Source: UBA9676 sp963730065
GTDB lineage: Bacteria > Actinomycetota > Actinomycetes > Streptosporangiales > Streptosporangiaceae
DNA: 64,000 nt
Assembly (NCBI GenBank): GCA_963730065.1
Contig: CAVSQL010000020.1
Coordinates: 558,001-622,000, forward strand
Direction: 5' to 3'
Positions 61,642 through 64,000 of this stretch are shown one piece after another. The position numbers were made by a program, and so were the translations under genes. Each line of letters opens with the position of its first letter. The first letter of the stretch is position 1. The notes under the pieces are model-generated. The model had not been told where the DNA came from. It searched no databases and saw nothing but the letters and a program-made list of their open reading frames with translations.

Positions 61642-62438
61642 AGCTGAATGGCAAGGTCGCCTGGGTCGTCGGCGGATCCAGCGGAATCGGCGCCGCCGTG
61701 GCCCGCGAACTCGTACGCCGTGGCGCGACCGTCGCGGTCTCTGCCCGGCGCAAGGAGCAGCTCCACGACGTTGCGGGCGGGGACATGCTCGTCCTCCCCG
61801 CCGACGTCACCGACGCCGCCTCCGTCGCGGCCACTGCAGCACGAGTCGGGGAGGAGCTGGGCCCGATCGACCTCGCGGTGCTGTCCGCGGGCTACTGGAA
61901 GCCGATGGATCCCAGCGACTGGGACACCGCCGTCTTCGACCAGCACCTCCGGGTCAACCTCACCGGCATGAGCAACGCCATCGCGGCCGTGCTGCCCGGC
62001 ATGCTGCGGCGGCAGAGCGGGACCATAGCCGGCGTCGCCTCCGTCGCCGGCTACCGCGGGCTCGCCGGCGCCGAGGCCTACGGAGCGACCAAGGCCGCCC
62101 AGATCAACCTCCTGGAATCGCTGCGCATCCACCTCGCCCGAACAGGCGTGCAGGTCACGACTGTCTGCCCCGGCTTCGTGCGGACCGACCTCACGGCCGA
62201 CAACCGCTTCCCCATGCCGTTCATCATCGAGGCCGATCAGGCCGCACGATCCATCTGCGACGGGCTCGAACGTGAGAGAGCGGAGATCGTCTTCCCCGCG
62301 CGGATGGCCCTGCTGATGAAGGCCGCGCGCCTGGTCCCCGCCCGCGCCTGGACGGCCCTGTGGAAAAGCACCTCACGCCCTGACACCCGTCCGGCCGAAC
62401 ACCTCGGCCGAGACCGCCGGAAGCAAAGGACACCATGA
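61638..62438 (+). CDS. Classical short-chain dehydrogenase/reductase
   Basis: The 266-residue protein starts at ATG 61638, overlapping the previous stop (ATGA). GKVAWVVGGSSGIGAAVARE gives TGxxxGIG-type NAD(P) binding (GGSSGIG here). The catalytic Ser is in AGVASVAGYRG and the Tyr-x-x-x-Lys in EAYGATKAAQINL. PGFVRTDLT follows. The substrate is probably a lipid-derived ketone or alcohol of the same pathway. Confidence 0.9.
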   Translation: MKLNGKVAWVVGGSSGIGAAVARELVRRGATVAVSARRKEQLHDVAGGDMLVLPADVTDAASVAATAARVGEELGPIDLAVLSAGYWKPMDPSDWDTAVFDQHLRVNLTGMSNAIAAVLPGMLRRQSGTIAGVASVAGYRGLAGAEAYGATKAAQINLLESLRIHLARTGVQVTTVCPGFVRTDLTADNRFPMPFIIEADQAARSICDGLERERAEIVFPARMALLMKAARLVPARAWTALWKSTSRPDTRPAEHLGRDRRKQRTP

Positions 62439-62863
62439 AACTGCTCAAGACCGTCGTCGTCCAAAAACCCCTGGGCGCAGTGTTCGACTACCTCTCCGAC
62501 TTCACCACGACTACTGACTGGGACCCGGGCACGGTGACCACTGTGCGCCGGCACGGCGACGGCGGAGTCGGCACCACCTACCTCAACACCTCAACATTCC
62601 TCGGCCGGACGACCCAGCTGACCTACGTCGTCGATGAGCTCGTGAACCACCAACTCATTCACCTTCGCGGGGAGAACAAGACCGTCATCGCCGTTGACAC
62701 CCTGACCTTCCGGTCTGTGGCGTCCGGAACCGAGGTGACCTACGCTGCCGAGTTCACCTTCAAGGGCCTATCCCGCTTCGTCGCCCCACTGCTCAAGCCC
62801 GCTTTCGAGCGCCTCGGCAACGAAGCGGAAGCCGGCATGTGCAAGGCGTTGAACCGACTCTGA
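62435..62863 (+). CDS. SRPBCC-fold lipid/ligand-binding protein
   Basis: This 142-residue protein begins at an ATG overlapping the SDR stop. MKLLKTVVVQKPLGAVFDYL followed by SDFTTTTDWDPGTVTTVRRH is the polyketide-cyclase/SRPBCC opening. The final helix, SRFVAPLLKPAFERLGNEAE, closes the cavity. It probably binds a hydrophobic intermediate. It is the last intact gene of the plus-strand operon. Confidence 0.85.
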   Translation: MKLLKTVVVQKPLGAVFDYLSDFTTTTDWDPGTVTTVRRHGDGGVGTTYLNTSTFLGRTTQLTYVVDELVNHQLIHLRGENKTVIAVDTLTFRSVASGTEVTYAAEFTFKGLSRFVAPLLKPAFERLGNEAEAGMCKALNRL

Positions 62864-63033
62864 CCAAGGAAGTTCCAGACTCCGTCGTCGCCCGCTTCGG
62901 CCGCACCGCCTGTTGACGGCCAGCTCCGAACCGCCCGGCATCGGTGCATGAGGCACCCTCGTCAGGGTCATCATGGTTGCGTTGTGATCACGCGGCCCGG
63001 TTCCGCCGGGCACCACGGGGGCACACGACGGCC

Positions 63034-63496
63034 ATGAGGACGACGATCGCCGCTGTCGGCGCCGTAGCGGCCACCGCGGTAATCGGCGGTGTCGCGGCCG
63101 ACCCCGGGTCCGTCTGGTATCGCAGTCTGCGCAAGCCACGGTGACATCCGCCTCCGGCCTACGCGCTGGTATGGACGCCGCTGTATGTGATCATCGCCTA
63201 CGCAGGCGCCAGGGCGCTCACGCGCGCCCTGAGCCGCGATCGCAGCCAGCTTGCCGGTGGCCGACTCCTTGACCTAGCGCTCAACGCTGCTTGGGCTCCA
63301 TTGTTCTTCCGCGCCCGTCGGCCTCGCGCCCGCGCTAGCCGAGATCGTCTGCCTCGACATCGTCAACGTGTTGCTGATCCGCCAGACATGGCGGGCTGAC
63401 CGCACGGCGGCGGTCATCCTGCTTCCCTACGTCGGCTGGACCGCGTTCGCCACCGCGCTGAACGCCGAGATCGTCAGGCTGAACCCCAGCGCCTGA
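63034..63496 (+). pseudogene. tspO: TspO/MBR (tryptophan-rich sensory protein), broken
   Basis: The frame starts MRTTIAAVGAVAATAVIGGV and reaches SVWYRSLRKPR, then TGA (63142-63144) where TspO has Trp (KPxWxPPxxxxxxVWTxLY). The same frame resumes PPPAYALVWTPLYVIIAYAG and LLDLALNAAWAPLFF. Near 63312 the frame changes, continuing LAPALAEIVCLDIVNVLLIR and VILLPYVGWTAFATALNAEI to the stop at 63496. TspO binds porphyrins and cholesterol-like ligands and is linked to light and oxidative stress. Two separate lesions make a true pseudogene likely. Confidence 0.88.
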
Positions 63497-63507
63497 GTCA
63501 GGGAGAC

Positions 63508-63526
63508 CCCCGGGCCAAACCCGGGG
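63508..63526. terminator. Short GC hairpin after tspO
   Basis: CCCCGGG (63508-63514) pairs with CCCGGGG (63520-63526) across the loop CCAAA. It lies 11 bases after the tspO stop and at the left edge of R3. It probably ends transcription of the lipid operon. Confidence 0.65.
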
Positions 63527-63527
63527 A

Positions 63528-63842
63528 GCTTCCAGCCTTTACTCTGCGTGACCGTTTGTCGTCCTGCAGAGAGGCGGCATGTCGCGTTCGTGGACCGACT
63601 ATCTCGGTCCACGATGGTCGAACGTATTAACGAAAGCAGTTCTTTGAGCTGAGCCGCCTTGGGGAATCGAACCCCAGACCTACGCATTACGAGAAGCCCG
63701 GGACTCCGCTCCAGGCCCGCTACCTGCACTGATAGCAGCACGCCCGTCCCGGAATGCTCACGGCGCACAGAGCACTCCGGCTTTCCGGTCCACGGCCCGG
63801 TCCACGATCAGGTCATACTTCCGGGTAACAGAGCGTTGCTAG
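63528..63842 (-). repeat. R3: tRNA-Thr 3'-half attachment-like repeat
   Basis: This is the most complete copy. The tRNA-like core is 63651-63693; on the minus strand it reads CTCGTAATGCGTAGGTCTGG followed by GGTTCGATTCCCCAAGGCGG. T arm and acceptor 3' strand are perfect, but no D arm or 5' acceptor strand follows upstream. It is collinear with R2 (gCTTCCAG start, ACTCTG-x-GTGACCG, hairpin at 63588-63614, GATAGCAGCAC, GGTAACAGAGCG). It is read as the right att site of the 8.5-kb cluster. Confidence 0.78.
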
Positions 63843-63907
63843 CCTGGGCCGGATGGCTTTTACGCAAGGTCACTGCCTATGTCGGCGCCGCGGGCAGTGT
63901 GGCCGGA

Positions 63908-64000
63908 TTAGGGGCGGTCAACCTCAAGACGGCGGCTTACGGCCGCAGCGATCGCCTGGAGATCGCCTTCGTCCGAGCTCACCACCAGGTCGTGTCGGCG
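63908..64000 (-). CDS. PIN-domain (VapC-like) toxin, C-terminal end only
   Basis: Thirty residues enter from the right edge and stop at TAA (63908-63910): HDLVVSSDEGDLQAIAAAVS, then RRLEVDRP. V(V/T)(S/T)SDxxDLxxIA is the last conserved acidic block of PIN-domain RNases. The identification rests on this block only. A VapB partner, if present, lies outside the window. Confidence 0.5.
   Translation of the reverse strand, partial: RRHDLVVSSDEGDLQAIAAAVSRRLEVDRP

Noticed and set aside
63651..63693. Functional tRNA-Thr gene
   Set aside because: Only the 3' half (anticodon loop, T arm, acceptor 3' strand) is recognisable; D arm and 5' acceptor strand are missing in R1, R2 and R3.

Overview
The window is high-GC DNA with dense, mostly non-overlapping genes and many GTG starts. 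Protein families such as a DinB/mycothiol-type MDMPI enzyme, a Pup-ligase (PafA) relic, pSAM2-type replication initiator relics, DHA2 exporters and an AfsR/AAA-type class III cyclase point to a filamentous actinomycete (Streptosporangiales or Streptomyces-like). Species cannot be fixed from the sequence alone.

Region 1, about 1-35.2 kb, looks like chromosomal accessory DNA with small transcription units. It holds two DHA2 exporters (one divergent from its own TetR regulator), an RPF-like secreted muralytic protein, a YfhO-type membrane protein, two cupins, an SDR, a Nudix-like regulator-type protein, a secreted vanadium haloperoxidase, a frameshifted LuxR regulator, MscS, a large cyclase/AAA/TPR signalling protein, an exporter-acetyltransferase fusion, an FHA protein, an FtsX permease, a GntR/5-formyl-THF-cycloligase fusion beside an adenine deaminase, a broken P450, and a DUF2231-Rieske/Rieske ferredoxin pair.

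Region 2, about 35.2-52.1 kb, is bounded by a 26-bp direct repeat that matches the 3' end of a tRNA gene. It carries a membrane-anchored NACHT-like NTPase, a degenerate pafA paralogue, two separate relics of a RepSA-type plasmid/AICE replication initiator, a GH65 phosphorylase plus beta-phosphoglucomutase operon, and a divergent pair (decarboxylase and MFS transporter) in which both proteins end in a cyclic-nucleotide-binding-like domain.

Region 3, about 52.1-63.9 kb, is cut by three same-orientation copies (R1, R2, R3) of a 200-300 bp sequence whose core is the 3' half of a tRNA-Thr(CGT)-like gene. R1-R2 encloses HicAB and a DUF6398-type protein. R2-R3 encloses a compact photo-/membrane-lipid cluster. 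On the minus strand this holds a CarH/LitR-type B12 photoreceptor repressor, an NAD(P)-binding protein and a CPBP protease. On the plus strand it holds a flavin amine-oxidase-like protein, DUF1365, a CFA-type methyltransferase, an SDR, an SRPBCC protein and a broken tspO. The two arms diverge from overlapping promoters beside carH. No integrase is visible, so the island reads as a decayed or trans-mobilised set of tandem integrations at a tRNA-Thr locus.

Six recognisable reading frames are broken (LuxR, MTHFS fragment, P450, pafA, RepSA, tspO). Most are single-base shifts, so each could be a true pseudogene or a sequence error.
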